Assembly (NCBI RefSeq): GCF_900102465.1
Contig: NZ_FNBW01000019.1
Coordinates: forward strand, 1-64,000
Length of the DNA stretch: 64,000 nt
Reading direction: 5' to 3'
DNA from: Thalassobaculum litoreum DSM 18839
Lineage (GTDB): Bacteria > Pseudomonadota > Alphaproteobacteria > Thalassobaculales > Thalassobaculaceae
Under the pieces are notes generated by a model, which did no database searches, had not been told where the DNA came from, and saw only the letters and a program-made list of their open reading frames with translations. The translations under genes and the position numbers were made by a program. Positions 1-10,397 of this stretch are shown one piece after another. Each line of letters starts with the position of its first letter. Position 1 is the stretch's first letter.

Positions 1-139
1 TAGAGCAGATCGTGCGGTGACGGGATCACTTCGTGATCGCGTCAGCGTGCGCGAATCTGCTCTATCTCATTGTTTTAGAGGCAAATTCACCGACCATATT
101 GAATGATGAAATGATTCAATATGGTCGGATTTGGCTCTA
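1..139. repeat. Two-hairpin dispersed repeat, copy 1
   Basis: About 139 bases matching 30587-30724 with only about seven mismatches by eye. It has two modules. The first (1-64) is bounded by perfect 10-base arms, tagagcagat at 1-10 and its complement at 55-64, with an inner hairpin gatcac/gtgatc at 24-38. The second (about 75-139) is a long imperfect hairpin whose core arms read ccgaccatattgaat and its complement, around the spacer at about 105-112. The right edge lies 84 bases beyond the groEL stop and 32 bases beyond its terminator. The element probably starts a few bases before the window, because copy 2 has longer outer arms. No ORF is inside it, so it resembles a REP/BIME or MITE-like non-coding repeat. 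The family name is not known to me. Confidence 0.85.
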
Positions 140-170
140 AGGGGCTTGGCAAGCGGGGGCGCGAATAGAA

Positions 171-198
171 ACGGGCCGGGGATCGCTCCCCGGCCCGT
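171..198 (-). terminator. groEL transcription terminator
   Basis: A perfect 12-base stem, ACGGGCCGGGGA at 171-182 pairing with 187-198, closes a four-base loop. On the minus strand it lies 24 bases past the groEL stop and is followed by a short T-rich run (TTTCTATT). This fits an intrinsic terminator for the groESL transcript, although the T-tract is weak. Confidence 0.8.
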
Positions 199-222
199 CC
201 TGCATCGTTAAAGAGGGCTGGA

Positions 223-1890
<1,668 letters not shown>

Positions 1891-1937
1891 TTACAAGCGG
1901 CTTCTTTCGAAGGCCCCTCGCTGAATGGGACAGCTGA

Positions 1938-2255
1938 TTAGGCGGCCTTCTTGGACGACTTGGAGGTGCCCTCGAGCACACCCATGATGTCGCTTTCCTT
2001 CATGATCAGCAGATCGTCACCGTCGATCTTCACCTCGGTGCCCGACCACTTGCCGAACAGGACGCGGTCACCCGGCTTCACGTCGAGAGCGACGATCTTG
2101 CCGGCTTCGTCGCGGGCGCCCGGACCCACGGCCAGGACTTCACCCTCCATCGGCTTTTCCTTCGCCGTGTCGGGGATGATGATGCCGCCAGCGGTCTTCT
2201 GATCGGCGTCGATACGACGAACCACCACGCGGTCGTGGAGCGGCCGAAATTTCAT
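1938..2255 (-). CDS. groES: Co-chaperonin GroES (10 kDa)
   Basis: This is the lid of the GroEL chamber. The 105-residue protein begins [14 protein letters not shown] and carries the mobile-loop region with [13 protein letters not shown] at about residues 23-35, followed by the typical LAVGPG and [10 protein letters not shown] segments. It ends with a slightly long SKSSKKAA lysine-rich tail. The ATG at 2253-2255 is preceded by a strong GGAGGAAGG ribosome site. It is the first gene of the groES-groEL operon. About 70-100 bases upstream lie a CIRCE-like operator and a sigma-70-type promoter, pointing to HrcA repression. Confidence 0.98.
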   Translation of the reverse strand: MKFRPLHDRVVVRRIDADQKTAGGIIIPDTAKEKPMEGEVLAVGPGARDEAGKIVALDVKPGDRVLFGKWSGTEVKIDGDDLLIMKESDIMGVLEGTSKSSKKAA

Positions 2256-2326
2256 GACCCTTCCTCCAATTTACACTCTGTTGAGACGTGCAGTTTGAGC
2301 AATGTCGCCGGGATTGACTCGTATTG

Positions 2327-2353
2327 TTAGCAGTCTCGCCCGGTGAGTGCCAG
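2327..2353 (-). promoter_or_regulatory. CIRCE-like operator (HrcA)
   Basis: On the plus strand the site reads TTAGCAGTC, nine bases, GAGTGCCAG, against the consensus TTAGCACTC-N9-GAGTGCTAA. Spacing is exact; one substitution sits in the left arm and two in the right. It lies just downstream of the predicted -10 box of groES, the usual location for HrcA repression in alphaproteobacteria. The arms are less symmetric than usual, so affinity may be reduced. Confidence 0.85.
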
Positions 2354-2354
2354 C

Positions 2355-2383
2355 GATGTAAGGAAGCGGGGGGAAACTGTCAA
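2355..2383 (-). promoter_or_regulatory. groESL housekeeping-type promoter
   Basis: On the minus strand a perfect TTGACA (-35, 2378-2383) is followed after 17 bases by TACATC (-10, 2355-2360). The CIRCE element begins immediately downstream. The match is to a sigma-70 promoter; no separate heat-shock sigma promoter was resolved. Confidence 0.7.
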
Positions 2384-2520
2384 GCGGGCTGCGAGCGCGT
2401 TCGCGCAAATTTCGCGCTCCGGACCGGTCCGTTGGGGCGGTGAAGTTGTAACGGTATATGCGGTTTAGCGTCCGTCGGATCAACCATCCCGGCGACCGCG
2501 GTCCGGTGCAGGCGACCCCG

Positions 2521-3090
2521 TCAACTCAGCGTCCCGACCTGGGGGAAGTCGGGGATGCCGTTGCCGATGTCGATGAAATGCCGGATCGCGGTCTTCTTCT
2601 CCAGGAGATAGCGCTCCTCGCGCGTCTTGAAATCGTCCAGCCGGATATCGTCCACCTGATAATACAGCAGGGTCGCCCGCCCCGCGTCGTCGCGCATCGG
2701 CAGGCCGAAGGATTCCGAGATCCGGCCCTTCCCGTCGCCGGTCCGCACCGCCTGGCTGACGAGTTGACCGCAGGGGTGAGTGGCAATGAGCGTCATCGCT
2801 GCCCGGGTGATCGGCCGCTCCTGCGGGGTGCGGAAGTCGAGATAGTTTTGTCCGGTGATCTCGCGGCCATAATGCTCGATCACGGTGGTGCCGGCGAGCC
2901 GGACCAGGAAGTGATCCGGGGCGACGATCTCGAAGATCAGGAAGGTGTTGAGGATGCCAGCCAGTGCCCCGGGTTCGAAGTCGCGCCGGTACGGGATCAG
3001 GTCGGTCCGGGGCAGGGAAAGCCAGTAGTCGGCGAAGGCCCGCGCCCGGGGCTTCAAGGCGGCGGTGCGGATGCAGGACACCGTGGTCAT
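2521..3090 (-). CDS. PAS_5-type PAS domain protein
   Basis: A 189-residue soluble protein built like the alphaproteobacterial single-PAS family PF07310. It has an N-terminal helix (FADYWLSLPR), a PARRDFEP-like segment (PYRRDFEPGAL), the strand FEIVAPDHFLVRLAGT, then GREITGQNYLDF and a C-terminal LLYYQVDDIRL strand. No output domain is attached. Members are thought to sense or scaffold, but substrates are unknown. The downstream secreted-protein gene lies outside this transcription unit's 3' end by position: its stop at 3100 is nine bases before this start, so the two minus-strand genes are probably cotranscribed. Two further members of the family occur at 28898-29407 and 30021-30569. Confidence 0.8.
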   Translation of the reverse strand: MTTVSCIRTAALKPRARAFADYWLSLPRTDLIPYRRDFEPGALAGILNTFLIFEIVAPDHFLVRLAGTTVIEHYGREITGQNYLDFRTPQERPITRAAMTLIATHPCGQLVSQAVRTGDGKGRISESFGLPMRDDAGRATLLYYQVDDIRLDDFKTREERYLLEKKTAIRHFIDIGNGIPDFPQVGTLS

Positions 3091-3099
3091 GGCCGTCGG

Positions 3100-3552
3100 T
3101 CAGTATGTCCAGTTCGGGTCGAAGGTGACCGCGATGGTCGTGGGCGAGGTGGGCTCCACCAGCGAGTACATGAACTTGGTCGGTCCAGTATAGCCGCACT
3201 GGCCGATATCCGCGCCGGCGCGCTTGCGGAACTGGACCTCCAGGCGGAAGTGCCGGACCAGAGTGTCGATCTCCGCCTGCCGATAGGCCTCGACCGCTTC
3301 GGCCGGAAGCTCGATCGAGCGCGGCGGCGAGTAGATACCCTCGATGCAGAGCTGGTTGACGATACAGGCGGCGAGGTCGGGACCGTCGCCCTGCCCGAGG
3401 CCGGGGCAGGTGCCGGTGTCGGCCGACGCGGAAGCGGGGAGGAGTTGGCAGCAGAGTCCGATGATGGCTGCTAAAATACTGAAGTAAAACAGAATTCCTC
3501 TTGTCCGCGCGGGCTTTCTACCAGCAGAATTTTCAGCGTCAACTGCGTTCAT
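3100..3552 (-). CDS. Small secreted or anchored hypothetical protein
   Basis: A 150-residue protein I do not recognise. After a basic N-terminus (GRKPARTRG) comes a hydrophobic stretch FYFSILAAIIGLCCQLL and the cleavage-like PASASA, suggesting export to the periplasm. The mature part has cysteines at CPGLG, CIVNQLC and QCGYTG, possibly disulfide-bonded. The start is uncertain: the ATG at 3550-3552 lacks a clear ribosome site, and an upstream ATG would add 25 residues but run into usg. Codon use in the N-terminal part is noticeably AT-richer than its neighbours. It starts 16 bases from the divergent usg start and is followed after nine bases by the PAS_5 gene. Confidence 0.55.
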   Translation of the reverse strand: MNAVDAENSAGRKPARTRGILFYFSILAAIIGLCCQLLPASASADTGTCPGLGQGDGPDLAACIVNQLCIEGIYSPPRSIELPAEAVEAYRQAEIDTLVRHFRLEVQFRKRAGADIGQCGYTGPTKFMYSLVEPTSPTTIAVTFDPNWTY

Positions 3553-3568
3553 GCGGAGGTTAGGCGCG

Positions 3569-3847
3569 ATGCTGCATTCCGGAACCCGTCCGAGCGTCAA
3601 CGACTTGTATCGATATCGGCTGACCACGGCGGAAATCCTCTATCGTCTTCCCGACTACCCCAAGCTTCTCCAAAGCTATCTCTGGCAGGAGATGGATATC
3701 GCGCCGGACTTCCCCCGGCTGACGAAGTTCCTCGACTACTGGGAGCGCAATATCGACGGCCGGCTCCACACGGTGCGGATCGCCAATGCGGAGTTGGTCC
3801 GGCCGCAGGAGATCGCGTACGCCACCCACGACTTCGCCTACCACTAG
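3569..3847 (+). CDS. usg: Usg family protein
   Basis: A 92-residue protein matching the small alphaproteobacterial Usg family: TTAEILYRLPDYP, LLQSYLWQEMDIAPDFP and FLDYWERNIDGRLHTVRIA are family signatures. Its biochemical role is not established; the name derives from an 'upstream' gene position in other genomes. The second ATG (3569) is chosen because GGAGG at 3555-3559 lies nine bases before it, whereas the first ATG (3551) overlaps that ribosome site. A 10-base-stem hairpin follows the stop. Confidence 0.8.
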   Translation: MLHSGTRPSVNDLYRYRLTTAEILYRLPDYPKLLQSYLWQEMDIAPDFPRLTKFLDYWERNIDGRLHTVRIANAELVRPQEIAYATHDFAYH

Positions 3848-3860
3848 GCCGCGGGCGGGA

Positions 3861-3886
3861 CCGAAGGGCCGGTCACGGCCCTTCGG
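3861..3886. terminator. Terminator hairpin after usg
   Basis: Perfect 10-base stem CCGAAGGGCC / GGCCCTTCGG with a six-base loop, 13 bases after the usg stop and 34 bases beyond the end of the minus-strand ferredoxin gene at 3920. It lies between convergent genes and could stop transcripts from both sides. There is no real T-tract on either strand. Confidence 0.6.
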
Positions 3887-3919
3887 CTTACTCAGGCACC
3901 GATGTACTCAGGCATCGGC

Positions 3920-4228
3920 TTATTCAGGGGCCAGGGTGACCTTGAGGCCGTCCAGGCTCTCGTCGAACAGGATCTGGCAGGACAGGCGCGAGTTCTCCTG
4001 CACCTCGAAGGCGAGATCGAGCATGTCGTTCTCCTCCTCGCCGCGCGGGTCCAGCTTGTTCCACCAGTCGGGATCGACATAGACATGGCAGGTGGCGCAG
4101 GCGCAGGCGCCGCCGCATTCGGCGGTGATCGGCAGCCCGGCCTCGCGGATGATCTCCATCACCCGCCAGCCCTTGGTCGCCTCGACTTCGTGCTCGCCGC
4201 CTTCTCGGTCGGTCACTTGGATCTTCAT
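3920..4228 (-). CDS. 2Fe-2S ferredoxin (adrenodoxin type), distal copy
   Basis: A soluble electron carrier of 102 residues. Cluster ligands are visible as AECGGACACATCH (C-x5-C-x2-C) plus LSCQI further on. The start MKIQVTDREGG (4226-4228) is preferred over the longer frame because a GAGGGG ribosome site precedes it. It is closely similar to the ferredoxin at 5312-5626: both have KGWRVMEIIRE/EGWRVMEVIRD, the cluster loop, CHVYVD and VTLAP endings. It is the last gene of a minus-strand set with the ferredoxin reductase and a DUF2332 gene. The 81-base gap from DUF2332 leaves room for its own promoter. Confidence 0.88.
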   Translation of the reverse strand: MKIQVTDREGGEHEVEATKGWRVMEIIREAGLPITAECGGACACATCHVYVDPDWWNKLDPRGEEENDMLDLAFEVQENSRLSCQILFDESLDGLKVTLAPE

Positions 4229-4309
4229 CGGGTCCCCTCGACTTGCATGACGTTCGGATTTTTTCCGAGGTTTAGGCGAAGGCACCGGCAGGGTCCAGCG
4301 CTTTGCGCC

Positions 4310-5302
4310 TCACAGGGAGAGGTCCAGACGGTCGCCGATCAGCCTCAGGGCGGCGCCGTGCGGGTCGGTCCAGGCGACCGGCATTCCGTTCACCGCCTGC
4401 ATGAACATGCCGTTCGGCGGGGAAGCCGGGGCCTTCTCCGCGATCCAGGGCAGGACGCGGGTGGCCTCGTTGCAGATCCACACGTCGCAGGCAGCCCGTA
4501 TGCGGTCGCAGACCTGCCGCCTCTCCTCCCCGTCGTCGATATAGGCCAGAACCGAGCTGTGGATCAGCACGCGGGTGGCGCCGGCCGGGGCGCCGTCGAA
4601 CACGTCGTCCAGCGGATCGAGCAGGCTGCGCTTGCGGATCGCCATCGGGTCCTGCCGGGCGATCGCCAGGGCCTTGCCAAGACGGTCGGCCCGGTCGGTC
4701 TGCTCCGGCCAGACGAGGGTCTGCAGCCAGGCCACCTGTTCCGGATCGGTGGCGTCGAGCGGGTTGATGTCGAGGCCGCCGCGCCACGCGATGGTCGGGT
4801 AGGAGGACGGGATCAACGCCGCCGGCTCGATCGCGCAGGGGAAGACCGGCACGTCGTCGCCCGCTCCCTCGGGCATCAGCCGGACACCCCCGTAGTCGTA
4901 GCCGTATCGCTCCGGATAGAGGCAGAGACCGGCCGACGTCCCGATCTCGAACAATGCGATCGGTTGCGGCAGGCGGGCGAGCGCCGGCATCAGCAGCGCG
5001 CAGCGCCCCGGCTCGTTGGTCTGGGTCGAGTGGGACAGCATGACGGCTCGGATCGCTTCGCCCCGGCTTCGGATCGCCGCGGCCAGGGCGGTGCCGTCGG
5101 CCGGCACACCGCAGACATGGCGAACCGCGGCGAGCAGCAGGTTCGGCTGCTGCTTCGGCGCCGGCAGTGTTGCGAGGAAGGCGAGGATCTCCGGCGTCTC
5201 GGCCACCGCCAGGCCGAGCGCGACATAGATCGGCGACCTCCCGCGCACCTGCTCGTCGACAAAGTCCCGATAGCGTCTGGCGATCGCGGCCGTCCCGCTC
5301 AT
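4310..5302 (-). CDS. DUF2332 family protein
   Basis: A 330-residue cytoplasmic protein of the DUF2332 family, function unknown. Recognisable stretches are an N-terminal YRDFVDEQVRGRSPIY, the central SHSTQTNEPGRCALLMPAL and IALFEIGTSAGLCLYPERY, and a later LVWPEQTDRADRLG. The EIGTSAGL motif looks like a Rossmann-type glycine loop, so a methyltransferase-like fold is possible, but this is only an impression. It sits between two paralogous ferredoxin genes, nine bases after the upstream one, which suggests cotranscription and perhaps a redox link. Confidence 0.8.
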   Translation of the reverse strand: MSGTAAIARRYRDFVDEQVRGRSPIYVALGLAVAETPEILAFLATLPAPKQQPNLLLAAVRHVCGVPADGTALAAAIRSRGEAIRAVMLSHSTQTNEPGRCALLMPALARLPQPIALFEIGTSAGLCLYPERYGYDYGGVRLMPEGAGDDVPVFPCAIEPAALIPSSYPTIAWRGGLDINPLDATDPEQVAWLQTLVWPEQTDRADRLGKALAIARQDPMAIRKRSLLDPLDDVFDGAPAGATRVLIHSSVLAYIDDGEERRQVCDRIRAACDVWICNEATRVLPWIAEKAPASPPNGMFMQAVNGMPVAWTDPHGAALRLIGDRLDLSL

Positions 5303-5311
5303 CGGGGCGGC

Positions 5312-6789
<1,478 letters not shown>

Positions 6790-6864
6790 TTAATGTGGCC
6801 GGCCCGCGGTGGGCCATCGCGTTCCCTGCCGTCCATCCAGCCCTCTCCGCCAACCCAACCCGTC

Positions 6865-6884
6865 GTCCTGATGTCGATCAGGAC
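6865..6884. promoter_or_regulatory. Palindrome GTCCTGAT-N4-ATCAGGAC
   Basis: A perfect inverted repeat with 8-base arms and a four-base centre. A near copy lies 54 bases downstream centre to centre, with arms differing at the ends. The paired arrangement suggests an operator for a dimeric regulator acting on the FNR operon, the amidohydrolase or both. A tandem RNA hairpin is the alternative. Confidence 0.45.
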
Positions 6885-6918
6885 CTGCGCTCAGGCGGTC
6901 GGAGCCGTCCGTAGGTTG

Positions 6919-6938
6919 ATCCTGACAGGCGTCAGGAT
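6919..6938. promoter_or_regulatory. Palindrome ATCCTGAC-N4-GTCAGGAT
   Basis: A perfect inverted repeat with 8-base arms, same architecture as 6865-6884 and sharing the TCCTGA/TCAGGA core. It lies 74 bases before the amidohydrolase start. The regulator is unknown. Confidence 0.45.
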
Positions 6939-7011
6939 GGCGGGAGGGGCGGATTGACGGCTTGCCTGCGTTGGCGGACCTTTCCCGAGCCGGATCAACT
7001 GGAGGCGGGCG

Positions 7012-8199
7012 ATGACCATCATCCTCAAGAATATCAGCCCCTGGGGGCGGGCCGTCACCGACCTGGCGGTCAGCGACGGACGGATCGTCTCCGAGGCGCC
7101 CGCCGGCGCCCAGGTCATCGACGGCGGCGGCGCCATCGCTCTGCCGGGCCTGGTCGACGCGCATGGCCATATCGACAAGACGTTGCTCGGCATGGGCTGG
7201 CGGCCGTTCACGGCCGCGGCCGGGGTGCAGTCGATGATCGCTAACGAACGCCGGTTACTTTCGGAGATCGCGGATTTCTCGCCCGCCCGCCAGTCGGCGC
7301 GGGTGGTCGACCGCATGGTCGCGCGCGGCACCACCCATTGCCGCACCCATGTCGATATCGGTCCGGATATCGGACTGGCGCATTTCCACGGCGTCGCCGA
7401 GACCCGGGACGCCGTGCGCGACCGCATGGACATGCAGATCGTCGCCTTCCCGCAGACCGGCGTGATGACCCGTCCCGGCACCTTGGAGCTGCTGGACCGG
7501 GCCTGCGCCGAGGGGGCCGACGCCATCGGCGGCCTCGACCCCATCGGCATCGACCAGGACCCGAAGGGTCAGCTCGACGGGCTGTTCGCCATCGCCGACC
7601 GGCACGGGGTGGAGGTGGACATTCACCTGCACGACCGGGGCGAGGTGGGGGCCGTCACCCTCGACATGATCCACGAGCGCACCAAGGCGCTCGGGCTCAA
7701 GGGGCGGGTGGCGGTCAGCCATGCCTTCTGCCTCGGCAGTGTGCCGGACGACCGGCTGGCCGGGCTGATCGGCAAGCTGCTCGACCAGGACATCGCCATC
7801 ATGACCCACGGCCCGTCCGGCGATACCCCGTTCCCGCCGGTCCGACGCCTGCACGACGCGGGTGTCCGGTTGTTCACCGGATCGGACGGGATACGGGATT
7901 CCTGGGGACCGCTGAATTCCGGCGACATGCTGCAGCGGGCCTTCATCGTCGCCTACCGCAACGGTTTCCGACGGGACGAGGATATTGCCCTGACCCTGGA
8001 CATGGCGACGACCGGCGGCGCGCAGGTGATGGGGGCCGCCGGCTACGGTCTGGACCCGGACTGCACCGCCGACCTGGTGCTGGTCGATGCCGAGACGCCG
8101 GCGGAGGCCGTGGTGGAGCACCCGCCCCGCAGGTTGGTGATGAAGCGCGGCAGGGTCGTCGCCGAGAACGGGCGGCTGACGATCGAGCCGGCCGGATGA
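7012..8199 (+). CDS. Amidohydrolase, cytosine-deaminase-like
   Basis: A 395-residue metal-dependent hydrolase of the amidohydrolase superfamily, resembling the CodA/N-acyl deaminase branch. Visible ligand motifs are DAHGHID (HxH, about residue 50), HVDIG, DIHLHDRG, VSHAFCLG and the late FTGSDGIRDSWGP, in the standard order. The C-terminus returns to the composite beta domain (TADLVLVDAETPAEAV ... MKRGRVV). The likely reaction is deamination or hydrolysis of a cyclic amide or nucleobase-like compound, but the substrate cannot be read from the sequence. The start has GGAGG about seven bases upstream. It is a single gene, divergent from FNR, with paired palindromes upstream. Confidence 0.82.
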   Translation: MTIILKNISPWGRAVTDLAVSDGRIVSEAPAGAQVIDGGGAIALPGLVDAHGHIDKTLLGMGWRPFTAAAGVQSMIANERRLLSEIADFSPARQSARVVDRMVARGTTHCRTHVDIGPDIGLAHFHGVAETRDAVRDRMDMQIVAFPQTGVMTRPGTLELLDRACAEGADAIGGLDPIGIDQDPKGQLDGLFAIADRHGVEVDIHLHDRGEVGAVTLDMIHERTKALGLKGRVAVSHAFCLGSVPDDRLAGLIGKLLDQDIAIMTHGPSGDTPFPPVRRLHDAGVRLFTGSDGIRDSWGPLNSGDMLQRAFIVAYRNGFRRDEDIALTLDMATTGGAQVMGAAGYGLDPDCTADLVLVDAETPAEAVVEHPPRRLVMKRGRVVAENGRLTIEPAG

Positions 8200-8258
8200 C
8201 CGAACTGCGACACCCCGCCGTTTGACCGGACGCGGGCCTTGCGCCATATCCCCAAGCC

Positions 8259-9314
8259 ATGAGCGACGCGACATTTTCACCGTCTTCTCGGACGGCTCCT
8301 TCCAAGGCCGAGCGCGCCCGTCCGGCGGTCGCGGCCTGGCTGTTCGCCTCCGCCTTCATGGTGGCGGCGATGATCGTCATCGGCGGCATCACCCGGCTCA
8401 CCGAGAGCGGCCTCTCCATGGTCGAGTGGCGCCCGCTGATGGGCTGGATTCCGCCCCTGGGCGATGCCGAATGGCAGCGCGTCTTCGACATGTACAAGGC
8501 GACCCCGGAATACACGGCGTCCAACTTCTGGATGACGATCGACGACTTCAAGACGATCTTCTTCTGGGAATACATCCACCGGGTCTGGGGCCGGCTGATC
8601 GGCATCGTCTTCGCCGTGCCGTTCCTGTTCTTCCTGCTGACCGGGCGGATCGAGCGCGCGCTGGTGCCGCGGCTGGTGCTGCTGTTCGTGCTCGGCGGCA
8701 TCCAGGGCGGCATCGGCTGGTGGATGGTGACGTCCGGGCTGGTCGACGAGGCGCGGGTCAGCCCCTACCGCCTGTCCGTGCATCTCTCCATGGCCTTCCT
8801 CATTCTCGGCCTGCTGCTGTGGACGGCCCTCGGCCTGGTGCGGACGCCGTCCGGCGGCACGCGCGGCCAACGGATCGGCGCCGGACACGTGCTGGCGGCG
8901 GTCTCCATCACGGTGGTCCTGGGCGCCTTCGTCGCCGGCACCGACGCCGGGTACGCCTACAACACCTTCCCCTTGATGGGCGGGCGGTTCGTGCCGGCGG
9001 AGTACTGGGACGCGGATCTCGGCTGGCGCTCCCTGATCGAGCATGTGCCGGCGGTCCAGTTCCATCACCGCTGGGTGGCGGTGCTGACCGCGCTGCTGAC
9101 CCTGGTCTTCGTGATCCGCAACCGGCCGCGCACCGAAGGGGCCGCGCAGCTCGCGCTGACCTTGCTGGGGGCGATGGTGCTGGTGCAGGTCGGGCTCGGC
9201 ATCGCCGCCCTGCTGGCGGTGGTGCCGGTCTGGCTCGGCGCGCTGCACCAGGCGGGTGCCGTGGCGCTGTTCAGCCTCGCCGTGTGGACGCGGTTCGCCT
9301 TACGCGCGCCCTGA
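8259..9314 (+). CDS. ctaA: Heme A synthase (COX15/CtaA)
   Basis: An inner-membrane enzyme that oxidises heme O to heme A for aa3-type cytochrome oxidase. The 351 residues and about eight membrane segments match the family. Conserved features are GGITRLTESGLSMVEWRP near the start, EYIHRVWGR, the histidines in HLSMAF, QFHHRWVA and LHQAGA, and GAFVAGTDAGYAYNTFPLMGG in the centre. Residues 1-22 form a cytoplasmic leader. Other oxidase assembly genes are not in the window. The following membrane-protein gene starts 51 bases later on the same strand. Confidence 0.95.
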   Translation: MSDATFSPSSRTAPSKAERARPAVAAWLFASAFMVAAMIVIGGITRLTESGLSMVEWRPLMGWIPPLGDAEWQRVFDMYKATPEYTASNFWMTIDDFKTIFFWEYIHRVWGRLIGIVFAVPFLFFLLTGRIERALVPRLVLLFVLGGIQGGIGWWMVTSGLVDEARVSPYRLSVHLSMAFLILGLLLWTALGLVRTPSGGTRGQRIGAGHVLAAVSITVVLGAFVAGTDAGYAYNTFPLMGGRFVPAEYWDADLGWRSLIEHVPAVQFHHRWVAVLTALLTLVFVIRNRPRTEGAAQLALTLLGAMVLVQVGLGIAALLAVVPVWLGALHQAGAVALFSLAVWTRFALRAP

Positions 9315-9365
9315 TTGACGGTTCCACTATCGCCTCCTTTAGCTAGGTGCCGACGGGGGCTGCGG

Positions 9366-10397
9366 ATGAAGATCACCCGGACCGATTTCGATCAGGCCAT
9401 AGAGCACAGCGGCCTGACCCCTGAGCAGGGCGCCGTCCTGTGGCGGCACATGGAGGCGTCCCGGCCGGACGTACCGTTCACCGCCATCAATGTCCTGTTC
9501 TACGCCGGAGCGCTGATCGTCATCGCGGCGATGACCCTCTATGTCGGGCAGAGCTGGGAGACGTTCTCCGGACTGGCGATCGCCGGTATCGGGCTCCTGT
9601 ACGGCGCTGTGTTCCTGATCGCCGGCGACCTGCTGATCCGGCGCGCCAGCATGCACGTGCCGGGCGGGCTCTGCGTGACCGTGGCCCTGGCGATGGTTCC
9701 GATGATCGTCTACGGCGTGCAGCTCGAGGCCGGCCTCTGGCCGGATGTCGAGCCGGGCGAGTACGGCGATTTCACGCGCTATATCAAGGGAGGCTGGTTC
9801 GCCATGGAGGTCGCCACGCTGGCGGTCGGTGCCGGGCTGCTGCGCGCCTATCGCTTCCCGTTCCTGGTGTTCGTGATGGGCGTGGTGCTGTGGTTCATGT
9901 CGATGGACATCGCGCCGCTGCTGGTCGAGGAGCGGGCCGACTATTTCGAGATCCGCCGCATGGTGTCGATGGTGTTCGGCATCCCGGTGCTGATCGTCGC
10001 CTATTGGGCGGACCTGTCCTTCCGCCGGGACTACGCCTTCTGGCTCTACCTGTTCGGCATGCTGGCGTTCTGGGGCGGCCTCTCGCTGTCGGACGCGGAG
10101 ACCGAGCTGGCGCGGCTCCTGTATTGCCTGCTGAATGTCGCTCTGATCGCCCTGTCGGTGTTCCTGCGCCGTCGGGTTTTCATGGTGTTCGGGGTGATGG
10201 GCGTCATGGGCTATCTGGGCTATCTCGCCTTCCGGCTGTTCGAGGATTCGCCCTGGTTCCCCTTCGCCCTCAGCGGGCTCGGCATCCTGGTACTGCTTGC
10301 CGGTTACGCGGCGCTGAAGAACCGGGAGCGGCTGACGGGCTGGGCGGAGGCGGCGATTCCGCCGGGGTTGCGCGGTCTGCGACCGGACCGCGCCTGA
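9366..10397 (+). CDS. Multi-pass membrane protein, DUF2157-like
   Basis: A 343-residue protein with a short soluble N-terminus (KITRTDFDQAIEHSGLTPEQ) and about nine or ten hydrophobic segments (for example VLFYAGALIVIAAMTLYVG). The N-terminal helix followed by many membrane spans resembles the DUF2157 group, but I am not certain of the family and no catalytic residues stand out. ATG 9366 is preferred over an in-frame TTG at 9315, which begins directly after the ctaA stop. Its stop abuts the stop of the convergent DinG-like gene. Confidence 0.6.
   Translation: MKITRTDFDQAIEHSGLTPEQGAVLWRHMEASRPDVPFTAINVLFYAGALIVIAAMTLYVGQSWETFSGLAIAGIGLLYGAVFLIAGDLLIRRASMHVPGGLCVTVALAMVPMIVYGVQLEAGLWPDVEPGEYGDFTRYIKGGWFAMEVATLAVGAGLLRAYRFPFLVFVMGVVLWFMSMDIAPLLVEERADYFEIRRMVSMVFGIPVLIVAYWADLSFRRDYAFWLYLFGMLAFWGGLSLSDAETELARLLYCLLNVALIALSVFLRRRVFMVFGVMGVMGYLGYLAFRLFEDSPWFPFALSGLGILVLLAGYAALKNRERLTGWAEAAIPPGLRGLRPDRA

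Noticed and set aside
2271-2483. A 70-residue minus-strand frame upstream of groES
   Set aside because: It overlaps the groESL promoter and CIRCE element and has no recognisable features.
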